This document shows, in pieces, positions 1 to 6,510 of a stretch of 12,565 nucleotides of DNA. The notes under the pieces were generated by a model, which was not told the DNA's origin, did not search any database, and saw nothing but the letters and a program-made list of their open reading frames with translations. The stretch is from the NCBI GenBank assembly GCA_946566415.1, contig CAMNWW010000038.1, positions 1-12,565 on the forward strand. Reading direction: 5' to 3'. Numbering within the stretch: the stretch's first letter is position 1; each line of letters starts with the position of its first letter. This stretch comes from an uncultured Lachnospiraceae bacterium. Lineage in GTDB: Bacteria; Bacillota; Clostridia; Lachnospirales; Lachnospiraceae. The position numbers and the translations under genes were made by a program.

Positions 1-528
1 GAGGCAGGTAACGCCCGCATTTTGGCAGGCAGTAATATCCGAAAGGGCGTCCCCCACATAATAGAACTCTTCCTTTTGCAAATTATATTTTTCAAGCAAC
101 TTCTGTATCGATTCTGCTTTGTTCGGTCTGCTCTCCAAGCCGGTCGCTATATCACAGAACTTGTCCTGCATACCGAATTTTTCCAGCGTAATCTCACAGG
201 CTTTTTTCCCTTTTCCCGTAATAAGCGCGACTCGGATCCCTTTTTCTTTCAACATATCGATTATATCGTTGATTCCTTGATAGGGGGACGGGCATTTTTC
301 ATGCATTTCTTCATATATTACATAAAAATCATCCAATGCTTTTTCACTTTGGCTGTTAACTACCGCTTTTATCATCCCCATCTCGTTTAGTCCAAATGTC
401 TGCACGATCTCCTCAACGCTTAATGTATGTCCTGCGTAGGGGGATACCGCCCGCCTAAATGCTTCTAGGCATAAAGGAATCGTGTCGCCGATCGTCCCGT
501 CTAAGTCGAATGCTACCATTTTTATCAT
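1..528 (-). CDS. HAD-family hydrolase, phosphoglycolate phosphatase-like (partial, C-terminus beyond left edge)
   Basis: Translating the minus strand from an ATG at 528 gives 176 open residues that run off the window edge. All HAD phosphatase motifs are visible: motif I DLDGT with nucleophile D8 and acid/base D10, motif II threonine in LITGK (T104), motif III lysine in RPNKAES (K137), and motif IV GDALSD (D160, D164). The segment between motifs I and II is a helical cap of about 80 residues, as in the Gph/PGMB-like C1-cap group. These are soluble Mg-dependent phosphomonoesterases; the substrate cannot be told from sequence (phosphoglycolate, a sugar phosphate or a nucleotide are all possible). 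Related proteins are about 210-220 residues, so perhaps 35-45 residues are missing. The start is supported by GAGGAGG ten bases upstream. It lies 211 bp downstream of the ABC importer operon, probably with its own promoter. Confidence 0.88.
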   Translation of the reverse strand, partial: MIKMVAFDLDGTIGDTIPLCLEAFRRAVSPYAGHTLSVEEIVQTFGLNEMGMIKAVVNSQSEKALDDFYVIYEEMHEKCPSPYQGINDIIDMLKEKGIRVALITGKGKKACEITLEKFGMQDKFCDIATGLESRPNKAESIQKLLEKYNLQKEEFYYVGDALSDITACQNAGVTCL

Positions 529-590
529 TTACACTTTGCCTCCTCAAATTGTTTTCTCCTACCTCACAAGCCGCATTGGCAGTAAGCTTT

Positions 591-596
591 ATTATA
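591..596 (-). promoter_or_regulatory. Possible -10 box of the HAD-family gene
   Basis: Read on the minus strand this is a perfect TATAAT, about 63 bases upstream of the HAD start codon and downstream of the importer operon's putative terminator. No good -35 hexamer lies 16-18 bases further upstream (the best is TTCCTT), so the call rests on the -10 box and position alone. Confidence 0.35.
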
Positions 597-662
597 CAGC
601 ATCAGTTCGTTAAAAGGAATAGACCATATAAAAACTTCCAAGTATTCTTTAAAAATGATATT

Positions 663-717
663 AAAAACTCCTTTGCCCATGCAGAGCAGCGGACATATCG
701 AAATCTGCATGGGCAAA
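663..717 (-). terminator. Putative terminator of the amino acid ABC operon (14-bp perfect stem)
   Basis: Bases 672-685 and 704-717 are perfect 14-bp inverted complements separated by an 18-base loop. Read on the minus strand, the stem begins 23 bases after the stop codon of the substrate-binding protein and is followed by GGAG and then five T (667-663). The four-base gap before the T run and the large loop are not ideal for intrinsic termination, but the position between operon end and next gene fits. The plus strand has no T run after the stem. Confidence 0.6.
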
Positions 718-739
718 TAATATGTCGCCCTCCGTGTCC

Positions 740-1588
740 TTAATCCACCATCAAACTATCCTCAAACTCCATTCCGTAAGTGTCTGCCAGAGTCTCTTTG
801 TATCCTTCATGGAAAAACCCTTCTTCTTCCAACACCTTTATCTCATCGTTCAGCCATTCCAGAAGTTCCTTGTTTCCCTGTGAGACTGCGGGCGCGATGC
901 TGTCCTGGCTACCCAGTGTCGGGATTCCGACCGTATATCCTTCATTTTGCAGGGCAAATGCGATAACCTCCGTATTATCGTTCGCCCACGCCGCGCCGTT
1001 CCCATTTTCCAGCGCGTTTTTGGCGGTTGCATAAGAATCGTATTTCTGGAGGCTGATTTGCGGATAGTTCTTGATCAGATATGTCTCTGCGGTCGTCCCG
1101 GATATAACAATCATCTCGTCTCCCTTTTTCCAGTCGTCGAGACTTTTGACGACGCTCGCGTCAGGCGAGACAACGCCGAGGGCCACCTGCATATACGGCA
1201 GCGCAAAATCAACTTCCTGAGCACGTTCCTCGGTCACTGTAAAATTTGCCAGGATAACGTCCACCTTCCCTGTCTGCAAGTATTCGATCCGGTTCGCGGC
1301 CTCCGTGGACACAAAGTTCACCTCAACATCCAAATCCTCTCCAATACGCCTTGCAAAATAAACGTCGTATCCTTGGTACTTGCCGTTCTCATCCACATAA
1401 CCAAAAGGATTTTTATCGGAAAACACACCGATATTTATCACTTTGCTCTCCTTGATCTCATCCAGCGTCCGGTAATCTCTATCCTTATCTGCAGAAGAAT
1501 CCTTTTCCGCCGGGACTTCACAGGCGGCAAATAGCGCCGACATTCCCAAGCTAAACGTCAATATCAAAATCTTTCCCCATTTTTTCAT
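740..1588 (-). CDS. Polar amino acid ABC transporter substrate-binding lipoprotein
   Basis: This 282-residue extracytoplasmic receptor captures an amino acid and delivers it to the two permeases encoded upstream. The N-terminus has positive charges, a hydrophobic stretch and a lipobox ending in C23 (LFAAC), so after signal peptidase II cleavage it should be anchored to the outer membrane face. The remainder is a type 2 periplasmic-binding fold: NPFGYVDENGKYQGYDV near 60-76, EAANRIEYLQTGKVDVILAN near 96-115 with the conserved arginine R100 that usually binds the ligand carboxylate, VDFALPYM near 126-133, and SGTTAE near 163-168. The ANFTVTEERA-VDFALPYM signature resembles PEB1-type aspartate/glutamate receptors, but other polar amino acids (glutamine, cystine) cannot be excluded. 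The start has AAGGAG nine bases upstream. It is the last gene of the operon, 16 bp after the ATPase. Confidence 0.92.
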   Translation of the reverse strand: MKKWGKILILTFSLGMSALFAACEVPAEKDSSADKDRDYRTLDEIKESKVINIGVFSDKNPFGYVDENGKYQGYDVYFARRIGEDLDVEVNFVSTEAANRIEYLQTGKVDVILANFTVTEERAQEVDFALPYMQVALGVVSPDASVVKSLDDWKKGDEMIVISGTTAETYLIKNYPQISLQKYDSYATAKNALENGNGAAWANDNTEVIAFALQNEGYTVGIPTLGSQDSIAPAVSQGNKELLEWLNDEIKVLEEEGFFHEGYKETLADTYGMEFEDSLMVD

Positions 1589-1604
1589 ATCGTCCTACTC
1601 CTTG

Positions 1605-2360
1605 TTATAATTTTTTTATGTTATCAAACTGGAATGTGCTTAGAAAACGTCTCGCCCGCTCAGTCTGAGGGTGAGTAAAAAATGTTTCCGGATCGGAATC
1701 CTCCATGATTTTCCCCCCGTCGAGAAACAAAATCCTATCGGCCGCAGCCCTGGCGAACCTCATCTCATGGGTCACGATCAGCATCGTCCGCCCCTGCGCG
1801 GCAAGAGCGAGCATCACATCCAAAACCTCTCGCACCATCTCGGGATCGAGGGCGGCTGTAACCTCGTCGAACAGGAGGATTTCCGGATGCATACAAAGCG
1901 CACGTACAATCGCAACTCTCTGTTTCTGTCCTCCTGAAAGCTCCCTCGGATAGCTGTTTTCTCTTCCTTCCAGCCCTACCCTGTCAAGCCATCCTATTGC
2001 TTCCGCCTGAACCTCCGCCAGATTCCTCTTCTGTACTTTTACGGGCGCTAACTGAATATTTCCTAACACTGTCAAATGAGGAAATAGTTCGTAATTCTGA
2101 AAAACCATTCCGATTTTTTGGCGCAGAGAGGGAAGTCTCTTGCTTCCATATTCAATTTTTTCATTTCCCAGTTTGATTTCTCCGCCCTGTATCTTTTCCA
2201 GGGCATTAATGCATCTGAGAAGTGTACTCTTCCCGCATCCGCTGGGACCGATAACGACGATCACCTCACCTCGGTGTACCGTAAGACTGATATCGTCTAA
2301 AACCGTATGGTTTCCAAAGCGTTTTGTCACGTGATCCATTTTTAAAAGAACTTCTCTCAC
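1605..2360 (-). CDS. Polar amino acid ABC transporter ATP-binding protein (GlnQ family)
   Basis: A 251-residue cytoplasmic ATPase powers the importer. It has Walker A GPSGCGKST (38-46), Q-loop Q88, the ABC signature LSGGQKQR (141-148), Walker B ILLFDE with catalytic E166, a D-loop ALDPE, and the switch histidine H198 in VTHEM. Its length and the run of motifs match the GlnQ/GltL/HisP class. The residue after the Walker B glutamate is valine (FDEVTAALDPE) where proline is usual. The start is GTG at 2360, six bases after the preceding permease's stop. An ATG at residue 8 (2339) would remove part of the first beta strand (LLKMDHVTKRFG), which GlnQ homologues keep, so GTG is preferred. Its ribosome-binding site is only a G-rich GGGGGT eight bases upstream, which suggests translational coupling. 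Confidence 0.95.
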   Translation of the reverse strand: MREVLLKMDHVTKRFGNHTVLDDISLTVHRGEVIVVIGPSGCGKSTLLRCINALEKIQGGEIKLGNEKIEYGSKRLPSLRQKIGMVFQNYELFPHLTVLGNIQLAPVKVQKRNLAEVQAEAIGWLDRVGLEGRENSYPRELSGGQKQRVAIVRALCMHPEILLFDEVTAALDPEMVREVLDVMLALAAQGRTMLIVTHEMRFARAAADRILFLDGGKIMEDSDPETFFTHPQTERARRFLSTFQFDNIKKL

Positions 2361-2366
2361 GAATTG

Positions 2367-3041
2367 CTACCCCCATTTCCTTTCCAGGTACTGTGCGAGC
2401 ATACTGATAGGCCAGCATGCTATGAAATATAAGAAAAATACCGCCAGATAAACACCAAACGCTGCGTTCGGGCTTGCCGTTCGGTTTGCTTCGATAATCT
2501 GCTGCGCAACTTTAAGGATCTCCACCACGCCGATCATCAGAATCAGGCTGGTGGTCTTGATCATCCTTGTCACCAGGTTGACAGAAAGAGGAATCAGCCT
2601 CCTTACCGCCTGTGGAATTATGATATACCGATAGAGTTGTGCCTTCCCAAGTCCCAGCGCCTCGCTTGTTTCGTACTGATGGGCAGGAAAGGATATCAAA
2701 CAGCCGCGAACCAGGTCGCTCATCTCCGCCGTCCCCCAGAGCACAAATACGATGACAGACGCGGTTTCCCCGGTCAAGTCCCATCCAAATGCCCTGGTCG
2801 TTCCAAAGTAGAACAGGAACAGCAGCACCATCTGCGGCATAATACGGATGAACTCCAGATAAATACGCATCGCCGCTTTGACAAACGGATTTTTCAAGGT
2901 CATTAAAGCTCCTAGCAGGATACCGAGCGGGAAGCTGATGACAACGGAAATTAAACTGATTCTTAAGGCCGCCCAAAGACCTCCGAGAAGCCGCGGCAGA
3001 TTTTTTCCCTTGAATAGAACGCTAATCCCCAAATCCGGCAT
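2367..3041 (-). CDS. Polar amino acid ABC transporter permease (second of two)
   Basis: This 224-residue inner-membrane subunit belongs to the HisQ/HisM/GlnP permease family. Hydrophobic segments lie near 20-48, 68-85, 92-105, 150-175 and 195-218, about five in total, as in the family. The cytoplasmic EAA loop that docks onto the ATPase is clear at 124-143 (ETSEALGLGKAQLYRYIIIP). It starts with ATG at 3041, which lies inside the end of the upstream permease gene (20-bp overlap). Its ribosome-binding site GAGAGGAGG, seven bases before the ATG, is also within that upstream gene, so translation of the two permeases is probably coupled. Two different permeases in one operon imply a heterodimeric channel, as in HisQM or GltJK. 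Confidence 0.93.
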   Translation of the reverse strand: MPDLGISVLFKGKNLPRLLGGLWAALRISLISVVISFPLGILLGALMTLKNPFVKAAMRIYLEFIRIMPQMVLLFLFYFGTTRAFGWDLTGETASVIVFVLWGTAEMSDLVRGCLISFPAHQYETSEALGLGKAQLYRYIIIPQAVRRLIPLSVNLVTRMIKTTSLILMIGVVEILKVAQQIIEANRTASPNAAFGVYLAVFFLYFIACWPISMLAQYLERKWG

Positions 3042-3681
3042 AGCGCATCCTCCTCTCTAAAAGGCTCCCCAGAAGAGATATGGGAAGAAGGATTAGAAGA
3101 TAAAAGACAACCAGCATAAATAGGCTTTCTGTTGTCTTGTAATAAAGTCCGATCAGATCCTTTGCCGTGAACATCAGATCCATCAGGCTGATGGCGCTGA
3201 ACACACTGGTTTCCTTAAGCAGAAAAATGATGTTTGCCATAAAAGCGGGAACACTGACGGAAACCGCCTGTGGAAGCACTACATAGCACATCGCCTCAAA
3301 TCGGTTCATCCCCAGGCTCAGCGCGCTCTCTGTCTGCACGGATTCAATACTTTCAAGACCGCTCCTGAAAGTTTCCGACATATAGCTTCCTCCCAGGAAA
3401 GCAATCCCTGCCATCCCACATATCCCTGCGTCCGTCGGCACGCCGATTTTAGGAAGCCCGTAATAAAGGAAAAAAAGCTGCACCAGAAGCGGCGTGTTGC
3501 GGCTAACTTCAATATAGAAGGACGTTATTTCTCTTAGAACAGGTATCCTTAAATGACGTATGACGGCGCAGATAAGTCCCAGAAGAATTGCTAGAATGAT
3601 TCCCGCCATCCCTATCTTAACGGTAAGAAGCGCCGCCTTGCCGAAAAGCGGCAGATTTCTGTAGATAAAATTCCAATCCAC
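3022..3681 (-). CDS. Polar amino acid ABC transporter permease (first gene of operon)
   Basis: A 219-residue membrane permease of the same family as the next gene, and its likely heterodimer partner. It shows the family landmarks SRNTPLLVQLFFLYYGLP near 60-77 and an EAA loop near 118-137 (ESALSLGMNRFEAMCYVVLP), with about five hydrophobic spans. The start is GTG at 3681 with AAGGAGG seven bases upstream; an ATG two bases earlier is in another frame and gives only a spurious short ORF. It is the first gene of the four-gene operon, preceded by 166 bp without a gene. I found no convincing sigma-70 promoter in that gap. Confidence 0.92.
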   Translation of the reverse strand: MDWNFIYRNLPLFGKAALLTVKIGMAGIILAILLGLICAVIRHLRIPVLREITSFYIEVSRNTPLLVQLFFLYYGLPKIGVPTDAGICGMAGIAFLGGSYMSETFRSGLESIESVQTESALSLGMNRFEAMCYVVLPQAVSVSVPAFMANIIFLLKETSVFSAISLMDLMFTAKDLIGLYYKTTESLFMLVVFYLLILLPISLLGSLLERRMRYAGFGD

Positions 3682-3790
3682 ATGTCTACCTCCTTCTTCT
3701 TTATAAGACTCCCTTCTTCATCATATGCTGTATTTTTTATTGGGAAACTCGTATGATATAAATTTGAACTCAGAAATAGGCTGATCATAA

Positions 3791-3831
3791 TGAGCAGACA
3801 AAAGCCAAGCGGCTGCTCAGACAGAGCAGCC
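3791..3831 (-). terminator. Putative terminator of the QueG-like gene, with a competing hairpin
   Basis: An 8-bp perfect inverted repeat (3811-3818 with 3824-3831, five-base loop) begins 16 bases after the stop codon of the minus-strand iron-sulfur gene. It is followed seven bases later by only four T (3803-3800), so it is a weak intrinsic terminator. A third copy of the arm (3791-3797) can instead pair with 3813-3819 over seven bases, so two mutually exclusive hairpins are possible. The structure lies 110-150 bases upstream of the ABC importer's first start codon and could also be part of that operon's leader. Confidence 0.45.
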
Positions 3832-3847
3832 AACTCACGAAAAGATA

Positions 3848-4690
3848 TTAAGAACTTCCGAAAGCGGAGCGAATGCCGGGTATCCTGCTCTCACAGGGCA
3901 CGTCCACCTGGCATTTTCCGCATCCATAACGAATCTTCCCCGTAGGTCCGTTCGCCCCTTTACTTCCATTTACATATGCCTCGCATACGACCTGGTCTTT
4001 TCCGTTTATCACGCCCTTTTTCGTATCTATCGCATGTGCGGGGCAGTTCTTTTCACATTTCCCGCACATAATACAATACGCGAAAGGACTGCTGTACTTC
4101 CTCTCTGTGATAGGGAGGACGGCGTTCGTTATGACGCTTCCGAACCGTCCCGCCATCCCCTTCTCGGTGATAAGCCCTTTGGAAAGGCTGAACGTCCCCA
4201 GACCGCATATGTGGGCGGTATGGCGTTCCGACCAATTGGATGCATAGGGCGCGATCATATGAAAACGTGCGTCCGCCGCAGGATAGAGAGCCAGAAAACC
4301 TTCCTCTTCCAGCATTTGGCATATGTATGCTCCAAATTGATTCATCATTTCCTGACCTTCGATCCGCGCATGGAGCCACTCATCGGACGCCCTCTTTCCA
4401 TTCCCCCGGTTAGAGGCTCTGACCCTCTCTGTAAAAGGCAGGAAAAATGACAGCACACTCTTCGCTTCTTTCAGCCAGTCCGCCGGGAGAAAGACATCCG
4501 GCCCTACGATACCCGGCGTCTTAAGCTCTGCGAACATCGGATCGTCGGCGGAGGCCGCCCCGAACAAAGGATCGTCATAAATCCGCATTCCGGCAATCTC
4601 TTCCCTTGCCGCCTCCTCCTCTGAGATATAATTCCCCGGACATTCCTTCAAAAAAACGGACGCCTCTTCTACAAGTTTCCCATAATCCAT
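3848..4690 (-). CDS. QueG-like (COG1600-type) double 4Fe-4S cluster protein
   Basis: This protein of about 280 residues resembles epoxyqueuosine reductase and related iron-sulfur proteins. The segment SERHTAHICGLGTFSLSKGLIT (154-175, from the chosen start) corresponds to the ERxxAxxAGLGWIGKN region of QueG. Then follow a ferredoxin motif C206-x2-C209-x2-C212-x3-C216-P and a second cysteine set C236, C257, C260, C266 (ending CGKCQVDVPCE), consistent with two [4Fe-4S] clusters. The segment where QueG carries its catalytic aspartate (VDTGP, D134 in the Streptococcus enzyme) reads MIAPYAS here and has no aspartate. I therefore call it a QueG-like redox protein of unknown substrate, not QueG. The ATG at 4690 is chosen because AAGGAG lies nine bases upstream; a longer in-frame TTG start at 4711 would place the ribosome-binding site inside the gene. 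It lies 41 bp downstream of the small membrane protein gene, probably in one transcript. Confidence 0.8.
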   Translation of the reverse strand: MDYGKLVEEASVFLKECPGNYISEEEAAREEIAGMRIYDDPLFGAASADDPMFAELKTPGIVGPDVFLPADWLKEAKSVLSFFLPFTERVRASNRGNGKRASDEWLHARIEGQEMMNQFGAYICQMLEEEGFLALYPAADARFHMIAPYASNWSERHTAHICGLGTFSLSKGLITEKGMAGRFGSVITNAVLPITERKYSSPFAYCIMCGKCEKNCPAHAIDTKKGVINGKDQVVCEAYVNGSKGANGPTGKIRYGCGKCQVDVPCESRIPGIRSAFGSS

Positions 4691-4731
4691 ACTCATTCTC
4701 TCCTTTCCCAAATTCTACTTCCCCGGACATG

Positions 4732-5007
4732 TTATCTTGTTTTCACTTTCCGGTAAATTTTCCTACAGATAACGTATGCCAGAAACAGATCGAACAAAAT
4801 AAGAAGCCATCCCAGGAAAGCATTCTTTTTCATGATCTCAAGAGCTATAAAGAATAAAAGAGCAACCACTCCCCCGGCGACAGCCCCGAATATCAACCCG
4901 CCGATGATGCGCGCCGCCGTAGGCGATTCCTTACTTATTGCAAGTTCAAAACTCCCTTCAAAAATGAGTTCAAATAATATTTCAAAAATAAGCTCCATTA
5001 TCTCCAT
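4732..5007 (-). CDS. Small membrane protein of unknown function with a period-4 Phe/Glu N-terminal helix
   Basis: This 91-residue protein has two predicted membrane spans, roughly residues 33-58 (glycine- and alanine-rich, GGLIFGAVAGG) and 65-82 (LGWLLILFDLFLAYVI), and a basic tail (RKIYRKVKTR), so the C-terminus is probably cytoplasmic. Residues 5-21 carry glutamate at every fourth position (5, 9, 13, 17, 21) with phenylalanine at 8, 12, 16 and 20, forming a strongly patterned helix. From memory, short Firmicutes proteins with a similar ELIFELIFEG-like start followed by two spans are common but uncharacterised. The start is ATG at 5007 with GAGGG five bases upstream; a second ATG at residue 4 is possible. 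It is probably the first gene of a two-gene unit with the QueG-like protein. Confidence 0.72.
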   Translation of the reverse strand: MEIMELIFEILFELIFEGSFELAISKESPTAARIIGGLIFGAVAGGVVALLFFIALEIMKKNAFLGWLLILFDLFLAYVICRKIYRKVKTR

Positions 5008-5086
5008 TATCGCCCTCGCCTTTTATCCTTTTCCGCAAATGCTCCAAATACTTTTAGTATGGCTGAACTGTCTGTTATTACTTTTT

Positions 5087-5115
5087 ATTATACCGGAATT
5101 TCTGTGTGTTGACTA
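5087..5115 (-). promoter_or_regulatory. Possible promoter for the small membrane protein / QueG-like pair
   Basis: On the minus strand, a perfect TATAAT (5092-5087) is preceded after 17 bases by TAGTCA (5115-5110), which matches four of six consensus -35 positions. The -10 lies about 80 bases before the ATG at 5007. The -35 overlaps that of the divergent MATE promoter, so the two may compete. Confidence 0.42.
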
Positions 5116-5137
5116 TTCTTTTTAGATGATTTATAAT
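5109..5137 (+). promoter_or_regulatory. Sigma-70 type promoter of the first MATE gene
   Basis: TTGACT (5109-5114) and TATAAT (5132-5137) are separated by exactly 17 bases and lie about 25 bases before the MATE start codon. This is the best promoter match in the window. It leaves a very short leader of roughly 15-20 bases, with a G-rich (TGGGGGCG) ribosome-binding site. Confidence 0.75.
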
Positions 5138-5160
5138 AATCACACTTATTTGGGGGCGTC

Positions 5161-6489
5161 ATGAATCTACTTACAGATGATATCAAAAAAATATATTTTA
5201 AATATCTTGCCACTAATTTTGGCAGCACGTTAATCTCTACTATTTACGGTGTTGTGGATACCGCGCTTGTAGGTCAGTACCATGGTCCTTCCGGGCCTGC
5301 CGCGCTGGCAGTATTCGCACCTTTCTGGAATATTATCTACAGCTTCGGGCTTCTTGCCGGAATCGGAGGTTCCGTACTGTTCAGCGTCATAAGAGGTGAA
5401 TCGGACGGCACGGAAGCAAAATCGAATGAATATTTTTCAGCTGCAGTAATATTGGGCTGTATCTTAACCGCCGCCGCGTGGGGCGCTATTCTATTTTTCA
5501 ACAAACCGCTCCTGCTATTCTTCGGCGCGGACGAAACTCTTCTGGGATTGGCAGAAGCTTATCTTCTGCCAATCAAGTTCACGGTGCCTTTCTTTGTATT
5601 CGGCCAGCTTGTTTCCGCTTTTTTGAGAAATGACGGCCGTCCGGGGCTTGCTGCTATTTCTGTCCTGGCGGGCGGAGTCTTCAACATATTCGGAGATTGG
5701 TTTTTTATATTTGTCCTGGATATGGGTATCTTCGGCGCCGGGCTTGCGACAGGGATCGGAGCCGTCCTCTCTTTCCTTTTGATGCTCACCCATTTTTTCA
5801 GCAAAAAGAATACACTTCATTTTGTGAAGCCGTCTTTTCTTTTTCACAAAACAAAAAAAATACTCGTAACCGGCTTTCCGACCTGTATCATTGACCTTGC
5901 GATGGGCGTCCTGATCATCTTGTTCAATCGTCAGATCATGAGATATCTCGGTCCAGACGCCCTGGCTGTTTACGGAATCATCGTGAATATCGGCACGTTC
6001 GTACAATGCTGTGCTTACAGTATCGGCCAGGCCGCGCAGCCGATCTTCTCAGTCAACTTCGGCGCCCAAAAGGGCGGACGTATCCGTAGCTGCTTGATGT
6101 ACGCCCTCTATACAGCCGCTGTTTTTGGGCTGGTATGGACCGGAGTTAGTTTGGCGGCTCCGGAAATGTACGTATATATCTTTATGTCTCCGACCCAGGC
6201 TGTCCTGGATATCGCGCCGACGATCATCAGGACCTATAGTCTCTCCTTTTTACTGCTTCCGCTGAATGTGTTTTCCACCTACTATTTTCAAGCCCTGCTA
6301 AAACCAAGGCTTTCCTTTTTTATATCAATCGCCCGAGGATTCACCATCAGCGGTATTCTGATCTTTCTGCTTCCGCACATTGCCGGGGCGATGTCCATCT
6401 GGTTTGCCATTCCGATCACCGAAATCATTGTCGCATGTTTTGCTGTTTCCGGTATTATAAAATGCACCGAATCTCTGAGCGGCGAATAG
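5161..6489 (+). CDS. MATE family efflux transporter (MepA-like)
   Basis: A 442-residue protein, hydrophobic along almost its full length with about twelve membrane spans in two halves, as usual for multidrug and toxic compound extrusion proteins (440-460 residues). Family landmarks include YGVVDTALVGQY near residue 29, FLRNDGRPGLAA with FNIFGDWFFIF downstream in the first half, and GQAAQPIFSVNFGAQ in the second half. These resemble the MepA/DinF-like branch. Such pumps export organic cations, drugs or metabolites in exchange for Na+ or H+; the substrate here is unknown. The start ATG at 5161 follows GGGGG by four to five bases. A near-consensus promoter lies just upstream. The gene ends 21 bp from the end of the convergent LysR gene, with no clear terminator between them. 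Confidence 0.92.
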   Translation: MNLLTDDIKKIYFKYLATNFGSTLISTIYGVVDTALVGQYHGPSGPAALAVFAPFWNIIYSFGLLAGIGGSVLFSVIRGESDGTEAKSNEYFSAAVILGCILTAAAWGAILFFNKPLLLFFGADETLLGLAEAYLLPIKFTVPFFVFGQLVSAFLRNDGRPGLAAISVLAGGVFNIFGDWFFIFVLDMGIFGAGLATGIGAVLSFLLMLTHFFSKKNTLHFVKPSFLFHKTKKILVTGFPTCIIDLAMGVLIILFNRQIMRYLGPDALAVYGIIVNIGTFVQCCAYSIGQAAQPIFSVNFGAQKGGRIRSCLMYALYTAAVFGLVWTGVSLAAPEMYVYIFMSPTQAVLDIAPTIIRTYSLSFLLLPLNVFSTYYFQALLKPRLSFFISIARGFTISGILIFLLPHIAGAMSIWFAIPITEIIVACFAVSGIIKCTESLSGE

Positions 6490-6510
6490 ATATACCGTCA
6501 GATGCAGAAC

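Noticed and set aside
22..743. Plus-strand open frames over the HAD gene and the following spacer
   Set aside because: They are opposite a clear HAD phosphatase, and the second spans the inverted repeat and the end of the importer operon; no motif or ribosome-binding site supports them.
3612..3833. A 73-codon minus-strand frame overlapping the start of the first permease
   Set aside because: Its internal ATG is the out-of-frame ATG two bases before the true GTG start, and the translation shows no domain; the permease frame has the family motifs.
4691..4711. Extension of the QueG-like protein to a TTG start at 4711
   Set aside because: It would bury the AAGGAG ribosome-binding site within the coding sequence; the ATG at 4690 has ideal nine-base spacing.
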